This document shows, one piece after another, positions 48,321-56,881 of a DNA stretch of 60,365 nt. Position numbers and translations under genes: made by a program. Numbering within the stretch: position 1 is the first letter of the stretch; each line of letters begins with the position of its first letter. The notes beneath the pieces were generated by a model. That model did no database searches. It saw only the letters and a program-made list of their open reading frames with translations, and was not told the DNA's origin. The stretch is from Burkholderiaceae bacterium (GTDB lineage: Bacteria; Pseudomonadota; Gammaproteobacteria; Burkholderiales; Burkholderiaceae_E). The stretch is from the NCBI GenBank assembly GCA_016710525.1, contig JADJVQ010000053.1, positions 1 to 60,365 on the forward strand, given 5' to 3'.

Positions 48321-48376
48321 CGGCAGATCGGCAGATCGGCAGGTCGGCAGGTCGGCAGGTCGGCAGATCGGCAGAT
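48321..48376. repeat. Tandem 8-bp repeat, seven units
   Basis: Seven contiguous copies of CGGCAG[A/G]T: two with AT, three with GT, two with AT, then a partial CGGCGGG. It sits in the 235-base gap between the divergent Calx-beta and acyl-CoA synthetase genes, about 90-145 bases upstream of the former. A unit length that is not a multiple of 3, and its position, make copy-number variation of a promoter region plausible. Confidence 0.85.
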
Positions 48377-48468
48377 CGGCGGGCACAGCGCGAACCGGCG
48401 CTCCCCGGCGGCGCTGGATCGAAACGGGTTTCGAGCGGTGGCGTTCGCCGGGGCCGTATGCTTGCGCC

Positions 48469-50688
48469 ATGCAATCACCGACTCCGTCCGAACCTGTCAT
48501 GGCGTTCACCCATCCGCTGGCCCGGGCCTTGTTCGAGCCGCGCTCGATCGCCCTGATCGGCGCGTCGGCCGACCCCGCCAAGAACACCGCCCGCCCGCAG
48601 ATCTACCTGCGCAAGCATGGTTACCGCGGAGCGCTTTATCCGGTCAATCCGGGCCGCTCCGAAGTCCTGGGCGAGCCGGCCTTCGCGCGTGTCGAGGCCA
48701 TTCCCGGTCCCGTCGATCATGCGCTGATCATGGTGCCCGCCGAGGGCGTGCTGGCGGCCCTCGAAGGCTGCGCCCGCAAGGGCATTTCGGTGGTCACCGT
48801 GTACAGCGACGGCTTTACCGAAGCAGGACCCGAAGGCCAGGCGATGCAGCAGGCGCTGGTGGCCCGGGCCCGCGAACTGGGCGTGCGCCTGCTGGGGCCC
48901 AACAGCATCGGCATGATCAACGTCGCGGGCCAGGTGCCCCTGTCGGTCAACGCGGCCCTGGCCTGCGACACGCTGACGGCCGGGCGGGTGGCGTTCGTGT
49001 CCCAGAGCGGCACGATGCTGGGCACGGTGCTCTCGCGCGGCCAGGCCCGCGGCCTCGGATTTTCGCGGATGATTTCGGTGGGCAACGAGAGCGACCTGGC
49101 GGTGGGCGAGATCACCCGGCTGCTGGTCGACGATCCCCAGACCGACGTCATCCTGCTGTTCCTCGAGACGCTGCGCGATGCGCCGGCACTGGCCGATGCG
49201 GCGCGTGCCGCGCACCGGGCGGGCAAGTCGATCGCGGTGTTCAAGCTCGGCCGCTCCGAGGTGGGCGCGCAGCTGGCGGTGTCGCACACCGGCGCGCTGG
49301 CCGGATCGGACGCCGCCTGCGATGCGTTTTTCCGCGAACACGGGATCGTGCGCGTGCAGCTGCTCGAGACGCTGCTGGAGATCGCGCCGCTGCTGGTGCG
49401 GGCCGGGGCGGCCCCGAGCGTCGCCCAGCCTGCCCGGCGTGTCGGACCGCCGCGGGTGGCGGTGGTCAGCACCACCGGCGGGGGCGCCGCGATGGTCGTC
49501 GATTCGCTGGGACTTCGCGGCGTCGAGGTGGTCGGTCCGACCCCTGGCTTCATCGCCGACATGGCCGCCCAGGGGATCACGCTGCGCGCCGCGCCGATCA
49601 TCGACCTGACCCTGGCGGCCACTCCGGCCCGTTACGAGGCGGTGCTGCGCGGCCTGCTGGCCGCCGATTTCTGCGATGCGGTGCTGGCGGTCGCGGGCAC
49701 CTCGGCGCAGTTCCACCCGCAGTTGGCGGTGCAGCCGATCGCCCGAGCCGCGGTCGATGCCTGCAAGCCGCTGGCGGCTTTTCTCGCGCCGCAGGCCGAT
49801 GCGTCGCTGGCCTTGCTGGCGGCGCAGGGCATCGCGGCCTTCCGCACCCCCGAAGCCTGCGCGGATGCGCTCGCCGCGGTGCTGCTGCGCCAGGCGCCAC
49901 GGGCCGAGTCCGCGGCCGATCCCGCGCTCGCCGCCGCGCTGGCCCGCTGGTTGCCGGCGCCCGGCGCCGGCCCTCACGCCGGCCCTCACGCCGGCGCTGC
50001 GGGTCGTGCCGGCGAACCCGCCGCGGCTCGTGTGCTCGATGAACCGACTTCCCTGGCCGTGTTCGAGGCCCTGGGGGTTCCGGTGGCGCGCCGCGTCGTG
50101 CTGCGCCAGGCTCCCTGGACCCACGCGGTGCCCTATCCGGTGGCTGCCAAACTCGTCTCGGCCGACCTGCCGCACAAGACCGAAGCCGGTGCGGTCAGTC
50201 TGGGGGTCGCCGACGATGCCGCGCTGGGTGCCGCCGTGCAGGCGATGCACGAGTCGGCGCTGCGCTACGCGCCCCGGGCCCGGATCGACGGCGTGCTGGT
50301 GCAGGCGATGCACCGCGGGGTTGTCGAGGCGCTGGTCGGCTACCGGCACGACGCGCTGGTCGGCCCGATCGTCGTCCTGGGTGCGGGCGGACGGCTGACC
50401 GAACTGATGCGTGATGTCTGCCTGCGGCTGGCGCCGCTGGATCTGGCGGGTGCGCACGCCATGATCGAGTCCGTGGCGGCGCTGGCTCCGCTGCGCGGTT
50501 ATCGCGGCATGGCGGGAGGCGATGTCGCCGCGCTGGCCGACGCGCTGGTGGCCGTGAGCCGACTGGCGCTGCTGCCGGGCCAGCCGGTGGCCGAGGCCGA
50601 AATCAATCCGCTGATCGTCGAACGCGCTGGCGCGGTCGCGGTCGATGGTCTGATGGTGATGCGCGACGGTCCGCCGTCGTCGAACTGA
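48469..50688 (+). CDS. ADP-forming acyl-CoA synthetase (CoA-binding + ATP-grasp)
   Basis: A 739-residue fused-subunit enzyme of the acetate--CoA ligase (ADP-forming) type. The N-terminal CoA-binding part has PRSIALIGASADPAKNTARP and SQSGTMLGTVLSRG; the catalytic His is in AVSHTGALAGSD near residue 275. The C-terminal ATP-grasp part has AKLVSADLPHKTEAGAVSLG and AEINPLIVE. A short 12-bp tandem repeat encodes GPHAGPHAG in the linker (49970 region). It interconverts a carboxylate and its CoA thioester with ATP. It leads a four-gene operon with a binding protein 12 bases on. Confidence 0.86.
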   Translation: MQSPTPSEPVMAFTHPLARALFEPRSIALIGASADPAKNTARPQIYLRKHGYRGALYPVNPGRSEVLGEPAFARVEAIPGPVDHALIMVPAEGVLAALEGCARKGISVVTVYSDGFTEAGPEGQAMQQALVARARELGVRLLGPNSIGMINVAGQVPLSVNAALACDTLTAGRVAFVSQSGTMLGTVLSRGQARGLGFSRMISVGNESDLAVGEITRLLVDDPQTDVILLFLETLRDAPALADAARAAHRAGKSIAVFKLGRSEVGAQLAVSHTGALAGSDAACDAFFREHGIVRVQLLETLLEIAPLLVRAGAAPSVAQPARRVGPPRVAVVSTTGGGAAMVVDSLGLRGVEVVGPTPGFIADMAAQGITLRAAPIIDLTLAATPARYEAVLRGLLAADFCDAVLAVAGTSAQFHPQLAVQPIARAAVDACKPLAAFLAPQADASLALLAAQGIAAFRTPEACADALAAVLLRQAPRAESAADPALAAALARWLPAPGAGPHAGPHAGAAGRAGEPAAARVLDEPTSLAVFEALGVPVARRVVLRQAPWTHAVPYPVAAKLVSADLPHKTEAGAVSLGVADDAALGAAVQAMHESALRYAPRARIDGVLVQAMHRGVVEALVGYRHDALVGPIVVLGAGGRLTELMRDVCLRLAPLDLAGAHAMIESVAALAPLRGYRGMAGGDVAALADALVAVSRLALLPGQPVAEAEINPLIVERAGAVAVDGLMVMRDGPPSSN

Positions 50689-50699
50689 GGAGCGACCGA

Positions 50700-51788
50700 A
50701 TGCGCCAATCGAAGGTATTCCCGATGCAGAGCACGAATCCGTGCGGCGATGACGGCGCCGCGCCTGCCGCAGGTTCGGGGCATTGCGCCAGCCGCGGCCA
50801 AAGGCGCGCCCGGCGCGGCGCGGTGGTCGGCCTGATGGCGCTGCTGGCGGCCTGGAGCGCCCCGGCAGCGGCCCAGGGCGACCCGGGGGCCGCCTACCCG
50901 GCGCGCCCGATCCGGATCGTCGTGGGTTATGCCCCGGGCGGCGCCACCGACCTGGCGGCCCGGCTGATCGCTCAAAAACTTCAAGAGGCCTGGGGCCAGC
51001 CGGTGGTGGTCGAAAACAAGCCGGGCGCGGGCTCGAACATCGGCTCCGAGCAGGTGGCCCGGGCGGCACCCGATGGCTACACGCTGCTGATGGGCACGAT
51101 CGCCAATGCCACCAACATGTCGATGTACCGGAACCTGAACTACGACACGCTGCGCGACTTCGTGCCGGTCACCCAGGTGATGTCGGCACCCAGCGTGCTG
51201 GTGGTGGCGCCGGCGGCGCCGTTCGGCGATCTGGCCGCCCTGATCGCGGCGGCCAAGGCCCGGCCCGGCACCCTCACGTTCGCATCGTCCGGTGCGGGCG
51301 GCTCGCCGCACCTGGCCGGCGAACTGCTCAAGATACGCGCGGGCATCGACATCACGCACGTGCCCTACAAGGGCGCGGCCCCCGCCCTGACCGACGTGGT
51401 GTCGGGGGTCGTGTCGATGGGCTTCATGACCGCCCTGTCGGCGGTGCCGCACATGCAGTCGGGCCGCCTGAAGCCGATCGCGGTGGCCGCCGAGCGGCGC
51501 CTGCAGCAGATTCCGGCGGTGCCGACCATGGCCGAACTCGGCTTGAAGGACTTCGAGGTGAGTTCCTGGAGCGGCCTGTTCGCGCCGGCGCGCACGCCCC
51601 CGGAGATCGTGGCCAGGCTGCAGCGTGAAGTCTCGCGCATCCTGAGCCTGCCCGATGTGCGCGAAAAGTTCGCGGCCCAGGGCGCCGATCCGGTGGGCAG
51701 CAGTCCCGAACAATTCCGTGCGTATGTGCGCGCCGAGATCGACAAATGGGCGCAGGTGGTGCGTGCCTCCGGTGCGCGCGCCGACTGA
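50700..51788 (+). CDS. Bug/TctC-family periplasmic solute-binding protein
   Basis: A 362-residue binding protein of the tripartite tricarboxylate transporter type. The leader is long with a hydrophobic core (GLMALLAAWSAPAAAQG, cleavage near residue 60). The mature part has YPARPIRIVVGYAPGGATD, VVVENKPGAGSNIGSEQVA, VPYKGAAPALTDVVSG and PTMAELGLKDFEVSSWSGLF, all typical. It binds a carboxylate, but which one is unknown. No TctA/TctB membrane gene is in the window. GAGGAG precedes the ATG. It is the second gene of the operon. Confidence 0.9.
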   Translation: MRQSKVFPMQSTNPCGDDGAAPAAGSGHCASRGQRRARRGAVVGLMALLAAWSAPAAAQGDPGAAYPARPIRIVVGYAPGGATDLAARLIAQKLQEAWGQPVVVENKPGAGSNIGSEQVARAAPDGYTLLMGTIANATNMSMYRNLNYDTLRDFVPVTQVMSAPSVLVVAPAAPFGDLAALIAAAKARPGTLTFASSGAGGSPHLAGELLKIRAGIDITHVPYKGAAPALTDVVSGVVSMGFMTALSAVPHMQSGRLKPIAVAAERRLQQIPAVPTMAELGLKDFEVSSWSGLFAPARTPPEIVARLQREVSRILSLPDVREKFAAQGADPVGSSPEQFRAYVRAEIDKWAQVVRASGARAD

Positions 51789-51800
51789 GGAGGATCCGAC

Positions 51801-52634
51801 ATGAGCCAGCCGCCGAATCACTGGGAAGTCTTCGCGTTGCGCTACGCCACCATCGGGCGCCGGCGTCTCGAGATGTTCATCAACCACGACCTGCACGACG
51901 GGCCCCAGGCGATGGATTATTTCGTCTGGCTGCTGCGCCGAGGCGATGACCTGATCCTGATCGACACCGGTTTCAATGCGGCGATGGCACTCGAGCGCAA
52001 GCGCGATTTCCTTCGCTGCCCGATCGACTCGTGGTCCCAGGCAGGCATCGACGTCGCATCGATTCGCGACGTGGTCATCACGCATGCCCACTACGACCAC
52101 GCCGGCAATCTTGACCTGCTGCCGCGGGCCCGGTTCCATCTGCAGGAGCGCGAGATGGTCTATGCCACCGGACGCGACATGCGCCAGAAGATGATGCGCC
52201 ACGCCTATTGCGTCGACCACGTCTGCTCGCTGGTCCGGCTGGTGTTCGACGATCGTGTCCAGTATCACGACGGCGACTGGGAGCTGCGCCCGGGCGTGTC
52301 GGTGCATCTGGTCGGCGGGCATACGCGGGGGCTGCAGGTGGTGCGGGTCCACACGCGGCGCGGCTGGATCGTGCTGGCCTCCGATGCGGCCCACTACCTC
52401 GAAAATTTCACCGCCCGTTCGCCGTTTCCGATCGTCGCCGACGTCGGCGACATGCTGCGCGGGCACGATCGCCTGGAGCAGCTGGCCGAGTCGCCCGCGC
52501 ATGTGGTTCCCGGCCACGATCCGATCGTGATGAGCACCTATGCGCGCAGTGGTCCGGCCGGGCTCGACATCGTCTCGCTGACCGATCCGCTGGCGGCGCC
52601 GGCGCCCGAACCCTCTCCGAGGGCCCGGTCGTGA
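51801..52634 (+). CDS. MBL-fold metallohydrolase (AHL-lactonase-like)
   Basis: A 277-residue protein of the metallo-beta-lactamase fold. The metal motif THAHYDHAGNLDLL is HxHxDH near residue 96-101, with His in GGHTRGLQ, Asp in ASDAAHY, and a late GHDP. The layout, including the YFVWLL and DTGF segments near the N terminus, resembles N-acyl homoserine lactonases. Here, in a catabolic operon, a lactone or ester of the imported acid is as likely a substrate. A strong SD (GAGGAGGAT) precedes the ATG, and its end overlaps the next gene by 4 bases. Confidence 0.83.
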   Translation: MSQPPNHWEVFALRYATIGRRRLEMFINHDLHDGPQAMDYFVWLLRRGDDLILIDTGFNAAMALERKRDFLRCPIDSWSQAGIDVASIRDVVITHAHYDHAGNLDLLPRARFHLQEREMVYATGRDMRQKMMRHAYCVDHVCSLVRLVFDDRVQYHDGDWELRPGVSVHLVGGHTRGLQVVRVHTRRGWIVLASDAAHYLENFTARSPFPIVADVGDMLRGHDRLEQLAESPAHVVPGHDPIVMSTYARSGPAGLDIVSLTDPLAAPAPEPSPRARS

Positions 52635-53518
52635 CCGGCGCTGTCGTGCGCGCCGAGGTGCCCGAGTGGCGCTCGATCCTGTTCGTGCCGGCCGACCAGC
52701 CGCGGTTCATCGACAAGGCGCACCTGCGTGGCGCCGACGCCATCCAGCTCGATCTCGAAGATGCCGTCGCGCCGGCGGGCAAGCCGGCGGCGCGGGCCGC
52801 GCTGCCGGGCGCGATCGCGCAATTGGCCGGCCACGGCGTGCCGGTGGTCGTGCGCATCAACCGGGCATGGCGCGACGCGATGGCCGACCTCGATGCCGCG
52901 GTGCGCCCGGGTGTGCGGGTCATCACGCTGCCCAAGGTCGAAGACGCCGGGCGGGTGCGGGCGCTCGATGAGGCGATGGGCGAATTCGAAGCCGAGCGCG
53001 GCCTGCCGGTGGGCGGCATCGGCCTGCTGCTGCTGATCGAAAGCCCGGCGGCGCTGCCACTGCTGCATGAGCTGGCCGGTGCCTCGCCGCGTGTCGTTGC
53101 GATGACGCTGGGGCCTGAAGACTATTCGCTCGCGGCCGGCTGCTCCACCGATGCCCCGGCGCTGCTCGGCCCCAACCTGGCCGTGGCCCAGGCCTGCGCC
53201 GCCAAAGGCTTGCTGCCGCTGGGATTTGTCGGTTCCATCGGCGATTTCAGTGATCTGGCGGCGTTCCGGCTGAAGATCGAACAAGCCCGGCAGCTCGGAT
53301 TCCGGGGCGCTGCCGTCATTCACCCGGCGCAGGTCGCGATCCTGAACCAGGGGTTCGGGCCCTCGGCCGACGAGCTGTCCTGGGCGGCGCGGGTGGTTCA
53401 GGCCGCGGCAGCCGCGGGCGAGGGCGCCTTTCAGCTGGACGGCCGGATGATCGACCGGCCGATCGTGATGCGGGCCCAGCGCTGGCTGCGCCAGGCCGGC
53501 CAGGGCGCGCGCGCCTGA
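52631..53518 (+). CDS. HpcH/HpaI-type CoA ester lyase
   Basis: A 295-residue TIM-barrel lyase of the citrate lyase beta / malyl-CoA lyase class. RSILFVPADQPRFIDKAH, DAIQLDLEDAV, ITLPKVEDAGRV, LLLLIESPAALP and MTLGPEDYSL mark the Mg2+ and CoA site; FRGAAVIHPAQVAILN ends the barrel. It splits a hydroxyacyl-CoA such as malyl- or citramalyl-CoA into an acyl-CoA and a keto acid. The start is the GTG overlapping the TGA of the MBL gene. It is the last gene of the operon. Confidence 0.87.
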   Translation: MTGAVVRAEVPEWRSILFVPADQPRFIDKAHLRGADAIQLDLEDAVAPAGKPAARAALPGAIAQLAGHGVPVVVRINRAWRDAMADLDAAVRPGVRVITLPKVEDAGRVRALDEAMGEFEAERGLPVGGIGLLLLIESPAALPLLHELAGASPRVVAMTLGPEDYSLAAGCSTDAPALLGPNLAVAQACAAKGLLPLGFVGSIGDFSDLAAFRLKIEQARQLGFRGAAVIHPAQVAILNQGFGPSADELSWAARVVQAAAAAGEGAFQLDGRMIDRPIVMRAQRWLRQAGQGARA

Positions 53519-53611
53519 AACAACCGCTTACAAGTCTTGCAATCTCGCGGTTCACCCCCACGGACCCCGGCGCGTTGACTGTCTACACCAGCCAACCTTC
53601 CGGAGCGCACC

Positions 53612-54208
53612 ATGTTCAGCAAGTCCGTCATCGCCGCAACTCTCTTTGCCACGGGGCTGGCCGCATCCGGCACGGCGCGCGCCGCCGACCCGGTGGGCGG
53701 CGCCATCCTGGGCGCCGGTGCCGGCGCTCTGCTGGGCCACGCCCTGGGCGGGCGTGATGGCGCGCTCATCGGTGGCGCGCTCGGTGCCGTCGCCGGCGCG
53801 ACCGCCGCCTCGGCTCAGCGCGCCAGCCATCGCGCCTACGGCTATGGCGATCCGGGGCATGGTTATCCCCCGGGCGTCACCCATAGCCTGCCGCCGGTCG
53901 TGGTCAGCCCGGGGGTGGCGTACCCGGTCCCAGCGTACCCGGTCCCAGCGTACCCGGTGCCGCCGGTCGGCTACGGTCAGCCTGTGCCCGGCTATCGCGG
54001 TGTCGCACCCGTACCGGGGGCGTACCGCCCTGGCTACGACATTGCGCGCGCCCAGTGGGAGCGAGCCCGCTTCGAGGAGCAGCGCCGCGCCCGCTGGCAA
54101 TGGGAACGCGAGCAGCGCGAGCGTCTGCACTGGGAGCGCGAGCAGCCGGCCCGCCCGTACGCGCCGTACCCGCATCAGGGGCGCGACGGCAGCCGGCACT
54201 GGCAGTGA
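53612..54208 (+). CDS. Glycine-zipper 2TM protein with Pro/Tyr-rich repeats
   Basis: A 198-residue exported protein with a signal peptide (cleavage after TARA near residue 24). Residues 27-70 form a glycine zipper (GGAILGAGAGALLGHALGGRDG, twice), a 2TM motif found in outer-membrane-associated small proteins. Residues 100-120 hold a threefold repeat of YPVPA, encoded by a 15-bp tandem repeat near 53930. The C-terminal part is rich in Arg, Glu and Trp (ARWQWEREQRERLHWERE). A role in envelope stress is common in relatives; here it is a guess. GGAG precedes the ATG. Confidence 0.75.
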   Translation: MFSKSVIAATLFATGLAASGTARAADPVGGAILGAGAGALLGHALGGRDGALIGGALGAVAGATAASAQRASHRAYGYGDPGHGYPPGVTHSLPPVVVSPGVAYPVPAYPVPAYPVPPVGYGQPVPGYRGVAPVPGAYRPGYDIARAQWERARFEEQRRARWQWEREQRERLHWEREQPARPYAPYPHQGRDGSRHWQ

Positions 54209-54209
54209 C

Positions 54210-54243
54210 GGCAGGGGGCGACCTCGGGGCCGCCCCCCTTGCC
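54210..54243 (+). terminator. Strong GC hairpin after the glycine-zipper gene
   Basis: GGCAGGGGGCG (54210-54220) pairs with CGCCCCCCTTGCC (54231-54243), with a small bulge, over a 10-base loop. It starts two bases after the stop codon and lies just before the pseudogene end on the opposite strand. Confidence 0.55.
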
Positions 54244-54254
54244 GCGATGTCCGG

Positions 54255-56183
54255 TCAGTCGTCGCCCATGGCGGCGGCGGCCGGGAACATCGGCAGCGAG
54301 CGGATCCGCTGCCCGGTCAGGCGGGCCAGGGCGTTGGCCACCGCCGGCGCCACCGGCGGCACGCCCGGTTCTCCGACCCCGCCCAGCGGACCTCCGGTCT
54401 GAACGATCTGAACATCGATCCGGGGCATGTCGCTGGCGCGCATCATCCGGTAGCTGTTGAAGTTGCGGCTGCTGGCGCGCCCTTTGGTAAAGGTCATCCG
54501 CCCCAGGGCGCGGTCAGTCCGTGCACGATCCCACCTTCCATCTGGGCCTTGACCGAGTCCGGATTGATCGCCGTTCCGCAATCGATCGCGCATGAAATGC
54601 GGTGGATCTTGAGGCTGCCGGCAGCCGGCTGAGACACTTCCGCGACCTGCGCGACGATGCTGCCAAAAGATGCGTGCAGCGCCAGGCCTGCGCGTCCGCC
54701 GCCAGCGGCTGGCCCCGCCGGCCAGTTGCGCGGCGGGTCGGCACCGCCAGCAACCGGGGACTGCCGGCGAGCAGTCGGCGCCGAAACGCCAGCGGATCCA
54801 TCCCGACACGCGCGGCCAGCTCGTCGATTGCGCTCTCGACCGCGAAAGCGTTGATGGAATGGCCGACGGAGCGCCAGTAGCCCACCGGAACGGGCGCGTC
54901 ATGACGGACGAATTCGACCAGGGTGGAGCCGATCGCGTACGGAATGTCGTTGGCGCCTTCCACCGCGCTGCTGTCCACGCCGCTGGCCGGCAGCGGCCGG
55001 CGCTGGGCGGTGATCGATGGCGCGACGATCCGGTTCGACCAGGCGGTGATGTCGCCCGCGCTGTCGACCACCGCGCGGATCCGCGACAGGGTCATCGGCC
55101 AGGGCAGCTCGTAGGTCAGTTCGAGCGCCCCCTGATTGCCCTGCAGCATGCCGGCCGCATCGCCGTTGCGAACAGCGACGGCGGGTGTGCCGCCGGCCAT
55201 CAGGTCGCGCGCGCGAGCGGCGATCGCGACGCTGTCCATCTGCGCCGCGTCGGCCGGCTTGGCCCAGCTCACGGACATTTCGCGGGCGGCTTTGAAAGCG
55301 GCCCAGGTGCCGGTCGCCACGACGGCCACCGCGTTGCCCAGATTGATCACCGCCAGCGTACCGGCCGGTTGCGACGGAGTCGACTGGACCGTGCCGCCCA
55401 GGACCGGGCTCTGGTTGATGACGGCGTAGAGCATGTTCGGGACCCGGACATCCAGCCCGTAGATTGCGCTGCCGTCGCCGGGAGGGCAGGTCGCGCGCGG
55501 CAGGCTGGGCCGATCCAGCCCGCCCGACGGGCCGCGGCCACGGCGGGCCCCCAGGCAGCGGGGGTCGCGGCCGTGGCGGCGAGTTGGCCATAACTCGCGC
55601 TGAACGCCGTGCCGGTGACGGTGACCCGGCCTTGGCGGCCACGCAGCTGGATGCCGGGACCTTGAAGATGCTGGGGCGGCCAGGATCAGCAATTCGCGGG
55701 CCGCCGCGCCGGGCGCAGCGCGTTGTAATAGCCGCGGATGCTGTTGCTGCCCCCGGTCAGCTGCAGGCCGCGGAAGGCCGGATTGCCGAAGACCGGGCTG
55801 GCCGGCGCGTGTTCGGCGCGCATCTGCGACCAGGTCGCCCGCAGTTCGTCGCCGACCACCTGCGCGAAGCCGGACAGCACGCCCTGACCCATGTCGCTGC
55901 TGCCGACAAGCACGGTCACCAGATCGTCGCTGGAGATCCGGATCCATGCCTGCACGGGCGCCCCGGATGGACTGGCGGCATCGGCGCGCCGCGGGACGAC
56001 CGTCAGGCTGACACCCAGCAGCAGGCCTCCGCCGGCGGCCGCCTGCACGATGAAGCGCCGCCGACCGGGGCGCGCTGCGCGCGCGCCACGACCTCGCGCC
56101 TTTGGAGCGGCATCGTCACAGGCGTGGAACAGTGCAGGTTCGAGCACGGCGGGCGAGGGCATGGGCAGATCGTTCGTTCGCAT
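54255..56183 (-). pseudogene. Decayed molybdenum hydroxylase large subunit (IorB-like)
   Basis: Fragments of one protein lie in all three minus-strand frames. The start (56183) carries a twin-arginine signal RRRFIVQAAAGGGLLLG and continues SSDMGQGVLSGFAQVVGDE to a stop at 55686. A second stretch (about 55500-54750) has GSAIYGLDVRVPNMLYAVI, EMSVSWAKPADAAQMDSVAI and YWRSVGHSINAFAVESAIDE. The C terminus ends RASSRNFNSYRMMRASDMP and VGEPGVPPVAPAVANALARL at 54255. At least four frameshifts separate them, so the gene is dead. The family oxidises N-heterocycles or aldehydes with a molybdopterin cofactor. Confidence 0.85.
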
Positions 56184-56194
56184 CGGTCGCCTCC

Positions 56195-56637
56195 TCAATT
56201 GCCGGCCGCGCGATGGATCGCCGCGCATCCGCTGGTAGGTGCCGCACACAGATGTTCTTGCAGGCGCTGTCGATCGCCGCGTCGCTGGGGCGCGCATTCT
56301 TCTTGAGCAGCGCGGCCGACATCAGCATTCCCGACTGGCAGAAGCCGCACTGCGGGACCTGCTCGGCGATCCAGGCTTTTTGCAGGGGATGCGAACGGTT
56401 GGGCGACAGGCCTTCGACGGTGGTCACTTCGCGGCCCTGCACCTCCTTGATCTCCAGATGGCAGGATTTCTGTTTTTCGCCACCGACCAGCACGGTGCAG
56501 GCGGCGCAGATCTCGATCCCGCAGCCATACTTGGTGCCGGTGAGCCCGAGGTTGTCGCGCAGGACCCAGAGCAGCGGGGTCGTGGGGTCGACATCGACCG
56601 TGTGCGTCTGAGCGTTGACTTTGAGGGTGAAGTTCAT
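56195..56637 (-). pseudogene. Frameshifted [2Fe-2S] small subunit of the same hydroxylase (IorA-like)
   Basis: Residues 1-110 read well as the small subunit: TLKVNAQTHTVDVDPTTPLL, then KYGCGIEICAACTVLVGG and QCGFCQSGMLMSAALLKK. The C-terminal second iron-sulfur motif is broken: after ACKNIC one base too many is present, CGTYQRMRG is in another frame, and AIHRAAGN with the natural stop is in a third. Its stop is followed by GGAGG and the large-subunit ATG, so the original two-gene operon is still visible. Confidence 0.82.
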
Positions 56638-56739
56638 TGCTGCTCCTCCGGAAAGGCGGGTAGGGATGCGCGTGCCCGATGATCGGGCGGGAGTCCCGTC
56701 CGTCATGCGATGCCGGTTGTGTCATGGCGCGCGAAAATT

Positions 56740-56774
56740 TCCGCTGGCGTGATATTCATCAAGTTTCCAGCGGA
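56740..56774. promoter_or_regulatory. Inverted repeat between the hydroxylase relic and arginase
   Basis: TCCGCTGG (56740-56747) and CCAGCGGA (56767-56774) form a perfect 8-bp pair with a 19-base spacer, in the divergent promoter region. It may be an operator for arginase or the dead hydroxylase. The regulator is not in view. Confidence 0.45.
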
Positions 56775-56881
56775 CCGACGGTGCTAGGGGGGCCGCTTGT
56801 CTGGCTCGAACCGCCGTTCGGTCGACCGTGCCGACCGTTCGGGTCAGCTGCTGAAATCCTGGCGTAAGGAGTTGTGCGGAC

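Noticed and set aside
48321..48376. CRISPR array
   Set aside because: Units are 8 bases with no spacers, and no cas gene is in the window.
47190..50042. A 950-residue plus-strand frame opposite the Calx-beta gene
   Set aside because: The part antisense to the repeats mirrors them, and the later part is out of frame with the acyl-CoA synthetase.
48475..51069. An 864-residue minus-strand frame opposite the acyl-CoA synthetase gene
   Set aside because: It has Gln/His/Arg-rich composition typical of an antisense shadow; the plus strand carries clear domain motifs.
50499..52517. A 672-residue minus-strand frame opposite the solute-binding protein and MBL genes
   Set aside because: Composition is antisense-like and all conserved motifs are on the plus strand.
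56740..56774. A LysR-type site for arginase
   Set aside because: The spacer of 19 bases and lack of a T-N11-A core do not fit, and no LysR gene is adjacent.
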